NCBI GenBank assembly: GCA_001799615.1
Contig: MGTU01000008.1
Location: forward strand, 124,001 to 188,000
Direction: 5' to 3'
DNA length: 64,000 bases
Origin: Elusimicrobia bacterium GWA2_61_42
Lineage (GTDB): Bacteria > Elusimicrobiota > Elusimicrobia > Elusimicrobiales > UBA9959
Both the position numbers and the translations under genes were made by a program. Numbering within the stretch: position 1 is the stretch's first letter; every line of letters begins with the position of its first letter. Positions 43,449-52,580 of the stretch are shown here, piece after piece. The notes under the pieces are model-generated. The model was not told the DNA's origin. It did no database searches and saw only the letters and a program-made list of their open reading frames with translations.

Positions 43449-43496
43449 TGGCAGGCCCCGACCGGGTTTCTGCAGACTAATATCGAAGTTAGGAGA

Positions 43497-44381
43497 TTAT
43501 TTAAAGAATTTGCGGGCGGCGGCGATGTCGGCCTGGATGTGGCGGACGAGGGAGTCGCGGGAGGAGAATTTCCGCTCGGGGCGGAGGTGTTTGAGGAAGG
43601 TGACTTCCAGCTTCTGGCCGTAGATGGTGCGGGAGAAGTCCAGCAAATGCGCTTCCAGGATCATCCTGCCGCCCAGGGTGTCCACGGTGGGGCGGCGCCC
43701 GACGTTGAGGACGGCGTTAAAGGTTTCATGCCCCACTTTTGCCCGGGCGGCGAATATCCCGGGCGGCAGGATCTTGGCCGCGGCCACGCCGATATTGGCC
43801 GTGCGGAACCCCAGTTTGCGGCCCAGGCCCGCGCCCTTAACCACAAGGCCGGCAGCGCCGTACTCCCAGCCCAGGCACAGGTTGGCCTCCTCCACCGCCC
43901 CGGCGCGCAGATGGGCGCGGATAAGGCTGGAGGAGATCTTGTGCCCGCCGCGGCGCGCGAAGGTCAGTGCTTTAAAGGCTATACCCGCCTTGCGGCTGGC
44001 CGCGCGCAGAAAATCCAGGTGGCCCTCCCTGGCCTGCCCCACGGCGAAATCGGGGCCCACGCAAAGACCGCCCGCCTGGTAGCCCTTCAGCACCACGCCG
44101 GCGAAGAAATCAGCCGCCCGCATGGCGGCGAGAGGGGCATTGAAGGGCAGGTGCTCGACGGAATCAGGCCGCAGGTCCTTCAAAAGGCGCTCCCGCTCTT
44201 CCGGCAGGGTTATAAGGCAGTTTTCCTTCTCGCCCGAAAAGAAGAACTTGGGGGGGAACGGGAAATAAACCACGCGGCTCTTCATCCCGCGCTTCAAAGC
44301 TTCGCGCACGGCGGCGCGGATGATCTTGCGGTGGCCCAGGTGCACCCCGTCGTAGGTGCCTATCGCCAGGAAATTAAGCAC
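43497..44381 (-). CDS. ribF: bifunctional riboflavin kinase / FAD synthetase
   Basis: RibF phosphorylates riboflavin to FMN and adenylates FMN to FAD. The 294-aa protein has the adenylyltransferase domain first (AIGTYDGVHLGHRKIIRAA near residue 6; SSSLIRAHLRAG near residue 152) and a riboflavin kinase barrel (about 175-290; LGFRTANIGVAAAKILPPGIFAA, VGRRPTV, LEAHLLDF). It overlaps truB by eight bases and is the last gene of the nusA-infB operon, ending 22 bases from composite element 2. It is separate from the riboswitch-controlled rib operon. Confidence 0.94.
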   Translation of the reverse strand: MLNFLAIGTYDGVHLGHRKIIRAAVREALKRGMKSRVVYFPFPPKFFFSGEKENCLITLPEERERLLKDLRPDSVEHLPFNAPLAAMRAADFFAGVVLKGYQAGGLCVGPDFAVGQAREGHLDFLRAASRKAGIAFKALTFARRGGHKISSSLIRAHLRAGAVEEANLCLGWEYGAAGLVVKGAGLGRKLGFRTANIGVAAAKILPPGIFAARAKVGHETFNAVLNVGRRPTVDTLGGRMILEAHLLDFSRTIYGQKLEVTFLKHLRPERKFSSRDSLVRHIQADIAAARKFFK

Positions 44382-45087
44382 CGGCCCCTCCCGGAACCGG
44401 GCGGAGCAGGGCCAGCGCTTCGGCGGCCGGCATAGCCGCCAGCGCGGAAGCCGTCACGGCATCTTTAACGCTGAAAGCCCCTATGCTGAGCCGCCGCAGC
44501 GCGGCCAGGTGCGCCCTGGACCCCAGCTGGCGGCCCATTTCATGGGCGATAGAGCGCACATAGGTCCCACCCGAGCACTCTATCTCGAAATCCAGCGCCG
44601 GCGGCCTGGCCGCCCAGGAAAGCCAGCGCACAAAAACCTCGCGCTTAACCTCGGGCATGGCCACGTTCTGGCGGGCCAGCTTGTACATATGTTTGCCGTT
44701 AAGGCGGATAGCGGAATAAGGGGGGACCTGCTGGATTATCTTGCCGTTGAACAGTTTTACAGCTTCCTCCAGGGCCTTGCCGTCCAGGGCGGGCGGAGGG
44801 GCTTCGGCCGTGACCTTGCCTTCGGCGTCCCAGGTGTCGGTTTCCGAGCCGAAAAGTATGGTGCCGCCGTACACCTTGGCCGCGCCCTGCATGGAGGCCT
44901 GTACCGAGGTAGCCGAACCGACCAGGAGGATAAGGAGCCCCGTGGCCATGGGATCCAGCGTGCCGGTATGCCCTATTTTCTTAATAAAAAGTTTACGGCG
45001 CAGCAGCTCTACCGCGTCGTGGGAGGTTATGCCCTTCGGCTTGTCGAAAAGGAACAGGCCCGAAGGCGGCTGGATCGGATTGTTCAT
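44374..45087 (-). CDS. truB: tRNA pseudouridine-55 synthase TruB
   Basis: Makes pseudouridine 55 in the T loop of tRNAs. The 237-aa protein has GLFLFDKPKGITSHDAV near residue 10, the catalytic Asp in HTGTLDPMATGLLILLVG near residue 40, and the motif CSGGTYVRSIAHEMGRQLG near residue 170. The C-terminal PUA domain of some homologues is absent, as in other short bacterial TruBs. It follows nrnA by four bases and overlaps ribF. Confidence 0.95.
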   Translation of the reverse strand: MNNPIQPPSGLFLFDKPKGITSHDAVELLRRKLFIKKIGHTGTLDPMATGLLILLVGSATSVQASMQGAAKVYGGTILFGSETDTWDAEGKVTAEAPPPALDGKALEEAVKLFNGKIIQQVPPYSAIRLNGKHMYKLARQNVAMPEVKREVFVRWLSWAARPPALDFEIECSGGTYVRSIAHEMGRQLGSRAHLAALRRLSIGAFSVKDAVTASALAAMPAAEALALLRPVPGGAGA

Positions 45088-45091
45088 GGCC

Positions 45092-46084
45092 TCAAGCCAG
45101 TAAACGGGTAAGCACGGAAAGGACTTTTTCCCTGGCGGCCGGCAGCCCGCCCTTCATGCGGCAGCCGGAAGCGTTGCGGTGCCCGCCGCCGCCGAAAGCC
45201 TTGGCCACTACGCTCACGTCGATGTGGCCGCGCGAGCGGAAGGTAACGCTGATGCGCCCGTCTTCCTCGCGGAACATTACCGCGGCCTTGACGCCGGGCG
45301 GCATCAGGCCGTAATTTATCACGTTCTCGCAGTGCTCCGAACGGGCTCCGAAATGTTTGAAATCCGAGGCCTTGAGCGTAAGCACGGCCAGTTTGCCGCC
45401 GGCTTTCAGCTCCAGGCTCTCGAGCGCCCGGCCGAGGATCTTAAGGCCTTCGCAGGCTTTCGTGGCGTAAAGCAGGTCGTTGACGCGGGAGAACTTGAAG
45501 CCGGTCTCCAGCAGGCGCGAGGCTATCTCCAGCGTGCGCGGGCTGGTGGCCGGAAAATGGAAACGGCCGGTATCGGTGACCATGCCGGTGTACAGGCAGG
45601 TGGCCTCGCGCCGGGTCACGTTTACCGTCATGTTATGGAAGAGCCGGTAGACGATCTCGGCGGTGGAGGAGGAATGCGGCTCCACGATATTGATGTCGCC
45701 GTAGAACTCGGAGGTCTTATGGTGGTCGATGTTGACCACTTTGCCGCAGCGCTTGAGCACCGGCTCCAGGTTGCCGCCGCGCGCCGGGTTGGAACACTCC
45801 AGCAGGATGGCGGCGTCGAACCTGGCCTTGGAAGAAGGGAGCCGGGAGCGGATGCTCTTGGCGTGCGGCAGGAACCGCAGGTTCTCGGGCACCGGGTCCT
45901 GGGAGAACAGGCGGACTTTCTTGCCCAGGCGCTTAAGCACCGAGGCGATGGCCAGCATGGAGCCTATGGTATCGCCGTCCGGGTTAAGGTGCCCGGCCAG
46001 GAAGAAAGTCTCGGAATTTACTATCAGGTCTTCGAGGCGCTTGAACTCAGTCTCGAGGTCCAGGGTTCTCATCGGGTTTGTCAT
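45092..46084 (-). CDS. nrnA: DHH-family phosphoesterase NrnA (nanoRNase / pAp phosphatase)
   Basis: Degrades short RNA oligomers and 3'-phosphoadenosine 5'-phosphate. The 330-aa protein has FLAGHLNPDGDTIGSMLAI near residue 25, the DHH motif VVNIDHHKTSEFYG near residue 112 and the DHHA1 motif FGGGGHRNASGCRMKGG near residue 300. Its start lies inside the rbfA end; ATG 46084 gives a 38-base overlap, while the internal Met at 46072 is also possible. The order rbfA-nrnA-truB-ribF is a common bacterial arrangement. Confidence 0.92.
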   Translation of the reverse strand: MTNPMRTLDLETEFKRLEDLIVNSETFFLAGHLNPDGDTIGSMLAIASVLKRLGKKVRLFSQDPVPENLRFLPHAKSIRSRLPSSKARFDAAILLECSNPARGGNLEPVLKRCGKVVNIDHHKTSEFYGDINIVEPHSSSTAEIVYRLFHNMTVNVTRREATCLYTGMVTDTGRFHFPATSPRTLEIASRLLETGFKFSRVNDLLYATKACEGLKILGRALESLELKAGGKLAVLTLKASDFKHFGARSEHCENVINYGLMPPGVKAAVMFREEDGRISVTFRSRGHIDVSVVAKAFGGGGHRNASGCRMKGGLPAAREKVLSVLTRLLA

Positions 46085-46457
46085 TGGTCTCTGATCTTTT
46101 AGGCTTCTCTCCGTCTTCAGAGCTCAGCCGCTTGAACAGGCTCTCTATATGGGCGGCCTTTTCAGGAGTCTCGTCGAACTTGAAGATGATCTCGGGGACG
46201 CTCTTCAGGCACAGCCGCTTGAACAGCTGCGTGCGGATGTCCCGGTTATTGGCCTTAAGGATATGCTCCTTGCGCTGGCGCTCGGCGTCGGTGCCCAGCA
46301 CCGAATAGTAGACGTACAGGGTCTTGCCGTCGCGCGTCAGCTCGGAACCGGTCAGCGTGAGGATCCCATTGGCGTTTATGCCGTTGATATTCCGGATCGC
46401 CGTGCTGATCTCGGCCAGGAAGAGCTCTTTGAGCCTTTCGTTTCGTTTTGCTCCCAT
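46047..46457 (-). CDS. rbfA: ribosome-binding factor A
   Basis: RbfA matures the 30S subunit at low temperature. The 136-aa protein has the KH-like core (RNERLKELFLAEISTAIRNI, GSELTRDGKTLYVYYSVLG, CLKSVPEIIFKFDE) and a charged, disordered tail that overlaps nrnA. It starts five bases after infB. Confidence 0.92.
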   Translation of the reverse strand: MGAKRNERLKELFLAEISTAIRNINGINANGILTLTGSELTRDGKTLYVYYSVLGTDAERQRKEHILKANNRDIRTQLFKRLCLKSVPEIIFKFDETPEKAAHIESLFKRLSSEDGEKPKRSETNDKPDENPGPRD

Positions 46458-46462
46458 AGGGG

Positions 46463-48994
46463 CTAAGCGCCCGGCGCCGCAAGGCGCCGTATGCGCTCCT
46501 CTTTAGTTATAACCTCGACGAAGTCGCCCACGCGGAAGTCCTTGAAGCCTTCCAGCAGGATGCCGCATTCAAGCCCTTTCTCCACTTCCTTCACGTCTTC
46601 CTTGAAGCGCTTGAGGCCGCTGATCTTGCCGGCGCCCACGATGTCCTTGCCGCGCAGCACGCGCATGACCTGGTTGCGGACCAGCTTGCCTTCGCGCACC
46701 AGCGACCCGGCCACCTTGCCGGAGCTGAGGTCGAAGATCTGCTGTATCTCGGCGCGGCCCGCCACGGTCTCGATCACTTCCGGGGCCAGCAGGCCGCTCA
46801 TCGCGGCGCGCACGTCTTCCAGCAGGTCGTAGATGATCTTGTAGTCGCGGATCTCCACGTCGGCGTCCTTGGCCGCCTCGCGCACCTTGCTGTCGGCTTC
46901 CACGTGGAAGCCGAGGATCACGGCGGAAGAGGCCTTGGCCAGCAGCACGTCGGATTCGGTAATGTTGCCGATGCCGGTGTGCAGCATCTGTATGGCCACC
47001 TCGTGCGTGCTCATCCTCTCGAGGGAGTCCTTTATGGCCTGCATCGAGCCGAACACGTCGGCCTTTAGCACTACGTTGAGGTTCCTGAGCAGCTTCTGGT
47101 CCACCTGGGACTTGAGCGACAGCAGGCTTACGTGGCGCTGGTGGGACAGGGCTTCCTCGCGGCGGTTCAGCTTGCGCTTATCGGCCACGTGGCGCGCTTC
47201 CTTCTCGTTCTCGGCGACTTTCATAACGTCGCCGGCGGTGGGGACTTCCCCGCTGATGCCCAGCACCTCGGCCGGCATGCTGGGTTTAAGCTCTTCGAGC
47301 CTGTTGCCGCGGTCGTCCACGAGGGCGCGCACTTTGCCGTGCGCCGCTCCGACGGTGAACGGGTCGCCTATGCGGATGGTCCCGGTCACGTTGATAATGG
47401 TGGCCACGATACCTTTCTTGGAGTCCAGGCGGGACTCTATCACTATGCCCTGCCCGGGCTTGTCGGGGTTAGCCTTGAGTTCCATCAGTTCGGCCTGGAT
47501 GCTCACTATCTCCAGCAGCTTGTCCAGGTTCAGGCGCTTCTTGGCGGAGATCTCCACCATGGGCGTCTTGCCGCCCCAATCTTCGGGCAGCAGGCCGTGG
47601 TTGGACAGCTGCTGCTTGATCTGCTGGGCGTTGGCCGTGGGCAGGTCTATTTTATTGATCGCCACTATGATGGGCGCGTCGGCGGCCTTGGCGTGGTTGA
47701 TGGCTTCCAGGGTCTGGGGCATGACGCCGTCGACCGCTGAAACTACCAGGACCACGATGTCCGTGATCTTTACGCCGTGGGCGCGCATGGCGGTGAACGC
47801 CTCGTGCCCCGGGGTGTCCAGCACGGTGATGTTGCCGCGCGGGGTCTTAACCATGTAGGCGCCGATATGCTGCGTTATCTGGCCGGCCTCGCTGCCGACC
47901 ACGTCGGATTCGCGCAGGGCGTCGAGCAGCGTGGTTTTGCCGTGGTCGACGTGGCCCATGATGGTGATGATGGGGTAGCGGGGCTTGAGGTCCTCGGACT
48001 TCTCGTGTTCGATCTCTTCCTTGAGCTCTTCCTCGCCGTACATCGGGATAAGTTCCAGGTCGTAGCCGTAATCAGCCGCGATCAGCATGGCGGCGTCCTC
48101 GTCCAGGCGCTGGTTGATGGTGGCGAACACGCCCATGCCCATCAGTTTCTTTATGAAGTCCGTGGTCTTAACACCCATCTTCTCGGCGAGCTCGCGCACG
48201 ATGACATTGGTAGAGACCTTCAGCTTGGGCATGGCCGGCTTTTCGCCTTCGGCGAGCGGCGGCTGCGCCGGGCCGGCCGGCTTGGCGGCCGGGGTCGGCG
48301 CTTTGGGCGCCTGGGGCTTGCCGGTGTTGAACTGGGGACGCGCCGGGGCCGGGTAGGCCGGGCGCAGGGACGGGGCCGGCGGCTTGGGCGCGGCGGGGCC
48401 GGGGCGCTGCGCGGGACCGGTGGGCCTTATGAGAGGAGGTATCACCAGCCTGGGGCCGGGAGCGGCCGGCCTGGCGGGCGGAACTACCGGAGGCCTGATC
48501 AGGAAATGGGGGGTCGCGGAGGGCCTGACCGGAGGCGTTAAGCCCGGCTTGACGGCGGGCGCCGGCGGCAGCGCGGCGGGCTTGGCCGGGGCCGCCGGGG
48601 CGGCAGCGGCGGGAGGCGGAGCGGCAGGCTTGGGCGGTTCCGCGGGCTTGGGCTCCTCCTTCTGGCCGGACGGACCGGCGGCGATGGTGCCTTCCGTGGT
48701 GGAATGCGAGAACATGAAGCGCTTGAGGTCCGGCTTCTTGGGAAGCTCGGGTTCCGGCGCCGGCGCCTCGGCCTTGGCCTTCTTGGCCTTCGCCGGGGCT
48801 TTCGCGGATTTTTCTTCTACGGGAGGATCGCCCTCCGCCTTTTTGGCTTTAGGCGCGGCTTTCTTCGCCGGCGTTTTCTTCTCGCCGGCGGGCTTGGCCT
48901 CCGCCTTCTTCTTAGGGGCCGGCTTCACTTCGTCAGCCGCCGCTTTGGTCTCCGCTTCTAAATTCTCATTTTCCTTCTGTTTTTTCGGGCTCAT
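46463..48994 (-). CDS. infB: translation initiation factor IF-2
   Basis: The GTPase that brings initiator tRNA to the ribosome. The 843-aa protein has a long disordered N-terminal extension (about 1-265), first Lys/Ala-rich, then Pro/Ala-rich, followed by an IF2_N domain. The G domain has G1 [14 protein letters not shown] near residue 352, G3 DTPGHEAF and G4 NKID; domains II-IV reach the C-terminus. Its ATG lies 29 bases inside the end of nusA with GAGGTG as ribosome site. The Pro-rich extension is about twice as long as in many bacteria. Confidence 0.96.
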   Translation of the reverse strand: MSPKKQKENENLEAETKAAADEVKPAPKKKAEAKPAGEKKTPAKKAAPKAKKAEGDPPVEEKSAKAPAKAKKAKAEAPAPEPELPKKPDLKRFMFSHSTTEGTIAAGPSGQKEEPKPAEPPKPAAPPPAAAAPAAPAKPAALPPAPAVKPGLTPPVRPSATPHFLIRPPVVPPARPAAPGPRLVIPPLIRPTGPAQRPGPAAPKPPAPSLRPAYPAPARPQFNTGKPQAPKAPTPAAKPAGPAQPPLAEGEKPAMPKLKVSTNVIVRELAEKMGVKTTDFIKKLMGMGVFATINQRLDEDAAMLIAADYGYDLELIPMYGEEELKEEIEHEKSEDLKPRYPIITIMGHVDHGKTTLLDALRESDVVGSEAGQITQHIGAYMVKTPRGNITVLDTPGHEAFTAMRAHGVKITDIVVLVVSAVDGVMPQTLEAINHAKAADAPIIVAINKIDLPTANAQQIKQQLSNHGLLPEDWGGKTPMVEISAKKRLNLDKLLEIVSIQAELMELKANPDKPGQGIVIESRLDSKKGIVATIINVTGTIRIGDPFTVGAAHGKVRALVDDRGNRLEELKPSMPAEVLGISGEVPTAGDVMKVAENEKEARHVADKRKLNRREEALSHQRHVSLLSLKSQVDQKLLRNLNVVLKADVFGSMQAIKDSLERMSTHEVAIQMLHTGIGNITESDVLLAKASSAVILGFHVEADSKVREAAKDADVEIRDYKIIYDLLEDVRAAMSGLLAPEVIETVAGRAEIQQIFDLSSGKVAGSLVREGKLVRNQVMRVLRGKDIVGAGKISGLKRFKEDVKEVEKGLECGILLEGFKDFRVGDFVEVITKEERIRRLAAPGA

Positions 48995-50327
48995 TTTTCA
49001 CCTCTTCGGTCTTTGATGACTCTTCCTGCGCGGCAGCCTGCCCGTAGTTAGGGTTCTCTTCAATGAATTTCTTGGCGCCCGCGATTATCTTCTGGGCGGT
49101 CTTCTCGCCGATGCCCTCGAGGGAGCAGAGCTCTTCCTCGGTGAGGCCGGCCACCGTGCGGATATCCAGCACGTTCATGGTGATGAGGGTCTCGGCCACC
49201 TTGGCGCCGATGCCGTCGATCTTAAGGAGGTCCTGCATGGCTATGTCGGTCGTGCGCTTGTTCTCCTCGGAGCGCTGGCCCTCGGATTTCACCTCTATCT
49301 CCCAGCCCGTCAGGCGGCTGGCCAGGCGGATGTTCTGGCCTTCGCGGCCTATCGCCATCGCAAGCTGGTCGTCGGGGACGATGATCTGCGCCCGCTTGGC
49401 TTCCTTGTCCAGCACCTTCACGGAGCTGACCGTGGCGGGGGAGAAAGCCTTGGCGATCATGGTAAGCGTGTCCTCGATGTAGGGGATCAGGTCGATCTTC
49501 TCGTTGGAAAGCTCGCTCATGATGACGCGGATGCGCGAGCCGCGGATGCCCACGCAGGCGCCCACGGGGTCAACCTTGGGGGAATTGCTGCGCACCAGCA
49601 CCTTGGCGCGGAAGCCGGGATCGCGGACCACGTCCACGATCTCTATGACCTTCTCGGCGATCTCGGGCACTTCGGCCTCGAACAGGGCCTTCAGGAAATT
49701 GCCGGAGGCGCGGGAGAGGACGATCTGCAGGCCCTTGTTCTCTTTGTCCACGCGGTGGATGATGGCGCGCACGCGCTGGTTGACGCTGTAATGCTCGCGG
49801 CGGATCTGCTCCGAGAAGGGCAGGATCGCTTCGGCCTTGCCGAGGTCCACGAAGATGTCGCGGCCGGCCACGTGGTGGACCAGGCCGGTGACAATCTCGC
49901 CTTCGCGGGGCTTATACTCGTCGAACACGCGGACCTTCTCGATCTCGCGGATCTTCTGTATCAGCACCTGCTTGGCGGTCTGCGCCGCGATGCGGGAGAA
50001 ATCCTGGATCGGCACGGGGATGTGCACGTCGTCGCCCAGTTTGGCTTCGGGCTGGTGCTTCTGCGCGTCCTCCAGCGTTATTTCCAGTTCCGGGGTCACC
50101 ACGGCCTCGGACACTTTCTTTACCAGGAAGCCGGCCATTTCGCCGGTCTCGGGGTCGATGCCGGCCATGATCTGGGCGGTCTTGCCGAAATACTTGCGCA
50201 GCGCGCTCACCAGCGAGTCGGTGATGGTCTTGAAGACGTCCTCGCGCTTTATGTTCTTCTCGCGCTCCAGCTGCTCGAGCGCCAATAAGAGATCCGATTT
50301 GTTCTTCTGTTCCTTGTTAGTGGTCAT
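48966..50327 (-). CDS. nusA: transcription termination/antitermination factor NusA
   Basis: NusA binds RNA polymerase and nascent RNA in pausing, termination and antitermination. The 453-aa protein has the N-terminal polymerase-binding domain, S1 (EGEIVTGLVHHVAGRDIFVD near residue 140), KH1 and KH2 (GACVGIRGSRIRVIMSEL; AIGREGQNIRLASRLTGWE) and C-terminal helix-hairpin-helix repeats (LLKIDGIGAKVAETLITMNV; LCSLEGIGEKTAQKIIAGA). ATG 50327 follows AGGGG; a longer frame upstream is not family-like. Confidence 0.95.
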   Translation of the reverse strand: MTTNKEQKNKSDLLLALEQLEREKNIKREDVFKTITDSLVSALRKYFGKTAQIMAGIDPETGEMAGFLVKKVSEAVVTPELEITLEDAQKHQPEAKLGDDVHIPVPIQDFSRIAAQTAKQVLIQKIREIEKVRVFDEYKPREGEIVTGLVHHVAGRDIFVDLGKAEAILPFSEQIRREHYSVNQRVRAIIHRVDKENKGLQIVLSRASGNFLKALFEAEVPEIAEKVIEIVDVVRDPGFRAKVLVRSNSPKVDPVGACVGIRGSRIRVIMSELSNEKIDLIPYIEDTLTMIAKAFSPATVSSVKVLDKEAKRAQIIVPDDQLAMAIGREGQNIRLASRLTGWEIEVKSEGQRSEENKRTTDIAMQDLLKIDGIGAKVAETLITMNVLDIRTVAGLTEEELCSLEGIGEKTAQKIIAGAKKFIEENPNYGQAAAQEESSKTEEVKNEPEKTEGK

Positions 50328-50343
50328 TTTCTTTACCCCTGTG

Positions 50344-50808
50344 TTATTTTCGCTTGAAGATCTCGTCGTCGGCCGGGTGAAGCCTGGCCTCTTCGATCTC
50401 CTCAAGGCTGAATTTTAAGTCTCCGGACAGGAGAACCTGCCCGTTTTCAAAGCCGGTGATGACGCCGTAATACACGCGCGAGCCGTTCACCGGACGCTTA
50501 AGGCGGACCTTCAACTGCTGGCCCGCGAAGCGCTTGAAATCTTTTTCCTTTTTCACCACGCGGTCCACGCCCGGGGAGGAAACCTCCAGGAAGTAGCCGT
50601 CCGCGTAAAAATTATTCGTGTCCAGGCATTCGCCGAGCTTCTCGCTGAGGGCGCCGCAGTCGTCCAGGAGCACGCCGCCGGCTTCCCGGTCCACATAGAC
50701 CTGCAGCAGGGGCTTGCCGTTGTGGCTGGCCATGCGCAGGTCCACCAGCTCAAAGCCGTTGCTGGCCACGGTGTTCTCTACTTCGCTCTCGATCTTGGAC
50801 TTATCCAT
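50344..50808 (-). CDS. rimP: ribosome maturation factor RimP
   Basis: RimP assists 30S assembly. The 154-aa protein has the alpha/beta N-domain (EVENTVASNGFELVDLRMAS; VYVDREAGGVLLDDCGALSE) with LEVSSPGVDRVVKKEKDFKR near residue 82, and the Sm-like C-domain (LKVRLKRPVNGSRVYYGVI). ATG 50808 follows GAGGG; the longer frame from 50883 would run through the leader hairpin. It is the first gene of the rimP-nusA-infB operon. Confidence 0.94.
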   Translation of the reverse strand: MDKSKIESEVENTVASNGFELVDLRMASHNGKPLLQVYVDREAGGVLLDDCGALSEKLGECLDTNNFYADGYFLEVSSPGVDRVVKKEKDFKRFAGQQLKVRLKRPVNGSRVYYGVITGFENGQVLLSGDLKFSLEEIEEARLHPADDEIFKRK

Positions 50809-50835
50809 ATATCCCTCAAAAAACGCGCCTGATAC

Positions 50836-50860
50836 AAAAAAAAGCGGCTGAACTTCAGCC
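50836..50860 (-). terminator. terminator-like hairpin in the rimP leader (possible attenuator)
   Basis: On the minus strand GGCTGAAGTTCAGCC is followed by GC and eight T residues. The practical stem is 5 bp with a 5-base loop. It lies downstream of the promoter at 50874-50902, so it would sit in the rimP-nusA-infB leader. It could also end read-through from the catabolic cluster. Confidence 0.6.
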
Positions 50861-50873
50861 ACCTTCCATATAT

Positions 50874-50902
50874 ATAATAACAATTCCTCCAGGAAAACAC
50901 AA
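50874..50902 (-). promoter_or_regulatory. sigma70-type promoter of the rimP-nusA-infB operon
   Basis: On the minus strand -35 TTGTGT (50897-50902), 17-base spacer, -10 TATTAT (50874-50879). Predicted transcription start is near 50866, just before the leader hairpin. Confidence 0.65.
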
Positions 50903-50918
50903 GGGAAATAAGGGTTTT

Positions 50919-51176
50919 TCAGGGGGAGAGGGGGGCGGCGGCCGCGGCGCCCGGAAGCACCGGGGCGGTGGAAACGCCGGCGAAAAAATCCCGGAGGACC
51001 TGCTGCCGGAGGTCCTCAACGTTAGCGCGCTCGATCTCCATGGTAAGGGGCTCGATGCGGGGGTTGAGCCTTTGGGGCGGGGGGAGGGGCGGCGTTTCGC
51101 GCCGCAAAAGCAGGAAAGCGGCCAGCCCCAGGGCCATCGCCCCGAGGCCCGCCAGCAAGATCAGCCTGCCGCGCAT
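50919..51176 (-). CDS. small single-helix membrane-anchored protein, unknown
   Basis: An 85-aa protein with a helix at about 4-24 (LILLAGLGAMALGLAAFLLL), a Pro-rich linker (PPLPPPQR) and an Ala/Pro-rich tail. I do not recognise a family. It starts 12 bases after the AllG-like gene and is the last gene of the catabolic cluster. It could be a genuine small membrane protein or a weakly supported frame. Confidence 0.5.
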   Translation of the reverse strand: MRGRLILLAGLGAMALGLAAFLLLRRETPPLPPPQRLNPRIEPLTMEIERANVEDLRQQVLRDFFAGVSTAPVLPGAAAAAPLSP

Positions 51177-51188
51177 AACGTCCTCCCC

Positions 51189-52580
51189 TTAAAGCTTGCG
51201 GGCGAAATATTCGAAAGCCCTGGCAAAAGGCTCCGGCGGCGCGCTCAGCACGCCCGCCCCCACCTGGCCCACGCCGGCCTTCTTGTGCGCCACGCCGGTG
51301 TCTATGAACGGCAGGATCCCGGTCCTGGCCGCTTTTATTACGTCGATGCCGGTAGGCGTGCCCCTGAAATTCAGGTAGGGGATCTTGTAGATATTATTCT
51401 CGCCGACGGTGATCTCGTACATGGCCAGGGTATAGCTGACCGCGTCCGCCGCCGTGCCGCCCACGAACTGCACGATAGCCGGCGCCGCCGCGATGGCGAA
51501 GCCGCCCAGGCCGTTGGTCTCGGTGATGGCCGAGTCGCCGATGTCGGGGTTGGCGTCCGCTTTGGTGTAGCCGGGGAAGTAAAGCGCGTCCGGCACGGGG
51601 GCCGGGCCGGTGAACCAGTGCCCACCGGTGCCGGAGAGCTGCACGCCGAAGTCGGTGCCGTTCCTGGCCATGACCACCACCAGGCTGGAATCCTTGACGC
51701 CGCGGCCCGCGTCCAGCGAAGCCTTGGAGAGGGCCATGGAGAGGTTCAGGAAGAAATGGTCGTTGCCGTTTATGAATTCCAGCGCCGCGGCCGCGGTCTC
51801 TTTATCCCGCGCGGTCTTTATGACGGCGGGCGCGATGGCGCGGTAGAACAGCGATGTGCCGGCGCGGTTGCGGTTATGCACTTCGTCGCCCATGTGCAGA
51901 GCCTGCGCCACGATGGACTTCAGGTCTATGCGGCCCAGCGAGGAGATAGCGGCTTTCAGCGTCGGGTAAAGCGCGCTCTCCATCCACTTGAGGCGCTCTA
52001 TGACCTCGGGGGAGTAGGCCCCGTAGCGCAGCACCTTGCCCAGCCCCTCGTTCTGCGTGGCGTAGGCGTAGTTGCCGCCGGCCTCGTTCTTGACGATAAA
52101 GACCGGCATGGACGCCGAGATGATGCCGGCCATCGGGCCCACGGCGCCGTGCTCGTGGCAGGGCGCGTACTTGATCCTGCCGGAAGCCGCCAGTTTTTCC
52201 GCCGCCTTGGGATTCTTCGCCAGCCCCTCGTACATCAGCGCCGCCATGATGCCGCCGCGCATGGGGCCGCACATCCGGGCCCAGGTAATGGGGGGACCGG
52301 CGTGCAGTATCAGATCTTTTTTCATGCCGGGGATCACGTCCAGGGCCAGGCCCATGCCGACCAGCGCCGGCTGGGCGGCCAGCACGCGGGCCAGCGCCTT
52401 CTGATTGGCCTTGTCTATGCGCGCGGCGTTTTTGGACGTCTTGGCGAAAAGCGCCGCCTCGCCGGAGAGCGGCGGCCTGAACTGCGCCTGCACGCTTTTA
52501 ACGCCGGAGTCGGTAAGCCCCTGACGAAAAGATTCCAGCCCGATATTGACCACCTTAAGTTCGCTTTCAAAAAGTTTCAT
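51189..52580 (-). CDS. allG: DUF1116 protein, AllG/YlbE-like (carbamoyltransferase complex subunit)
   Basis: The 463-aa protein matches the DUF1116 family by its segments GPPITWARMCGPMRGGIMAA near residue 95, KYAPCHEHGAVGPMAGIISA near residue 138, ARNGTDFGVQLSGTGGHWFT near residue 308 and ETNGLGGFAIAAAPAIVQF near residue 358. In E. coli the YlbE homologue (AllG) works with FdrA (AllF) and YlbF (AllH) as oxamate carbamoyltransferase, making carbamoyl phosphate from oxalurate. All three homologues lie together here. Overlaps the AllF-like gene by four bases. Confidence 0.85.
   Translation of the reverse strand: MKLFESELKVVNIGLESFRQGLTDSGVKSVQAQFRPPLSGEAALFAKTSKNAARIDKANQKALARVLAAQPALVGMGLALDVIPGMKKDLILHAGPPITWARMCGPMRGGIMAALMYEGLAKNPKAAEKLAASGRIKYAPCHEHGAVGPMAGIISASMPVFIVKNEAGGNYAYATQNEGLGKVLRYGAYSPEVIERLKWMESALYPTLKAAISSLGRIDLKSIVAQALHMGDEVHNRNRAGTSLFYRAIAPAVIKTARDKETAAAALEFINGNDHFFLNLSMALSKASLDAGRGVKDSSLVVVMARNGTDFGVQLSGTGGHWFTGPAPVPDALYFPGYTKADANPDIGDSAITETNGLGGFAIAAAPAIVQFVGGTAADAVSYTLAMYEITVGENNIYKIPYLNFRGTPTGIDVIKAARTGILPFIDTGVAHKKAGVGQVGAGVLSAPPEPFARAFEYFARKL

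Larger units (their letters stand above)
43077..43475. repeat. composite inverted-repeat element 2 (about 400 bp) between convergent operons
   Basis: The element fills the gap between the dihydropyrimidinase-like gene and ribF. The outer arms 43077-43104 and 43450-43475 pair through GTCGGGG(G)CCTGCC and flanks. The left arm, GCCGCAAGATGCCCAGTCGG, almost equals the reverse complement of the right arm of element 1. Inside are an A module in reverse (43105-43220), a central hairpin (43225-43329; CCCCTCCGTAGTAGTGAAC with GTTCACTAACCTGGAGGGG) and an A module forward (43337-43448). I see no coding sequence. The plan matches 8338-8716 with the third arm swapped from B to A. Confidence 0.85.
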
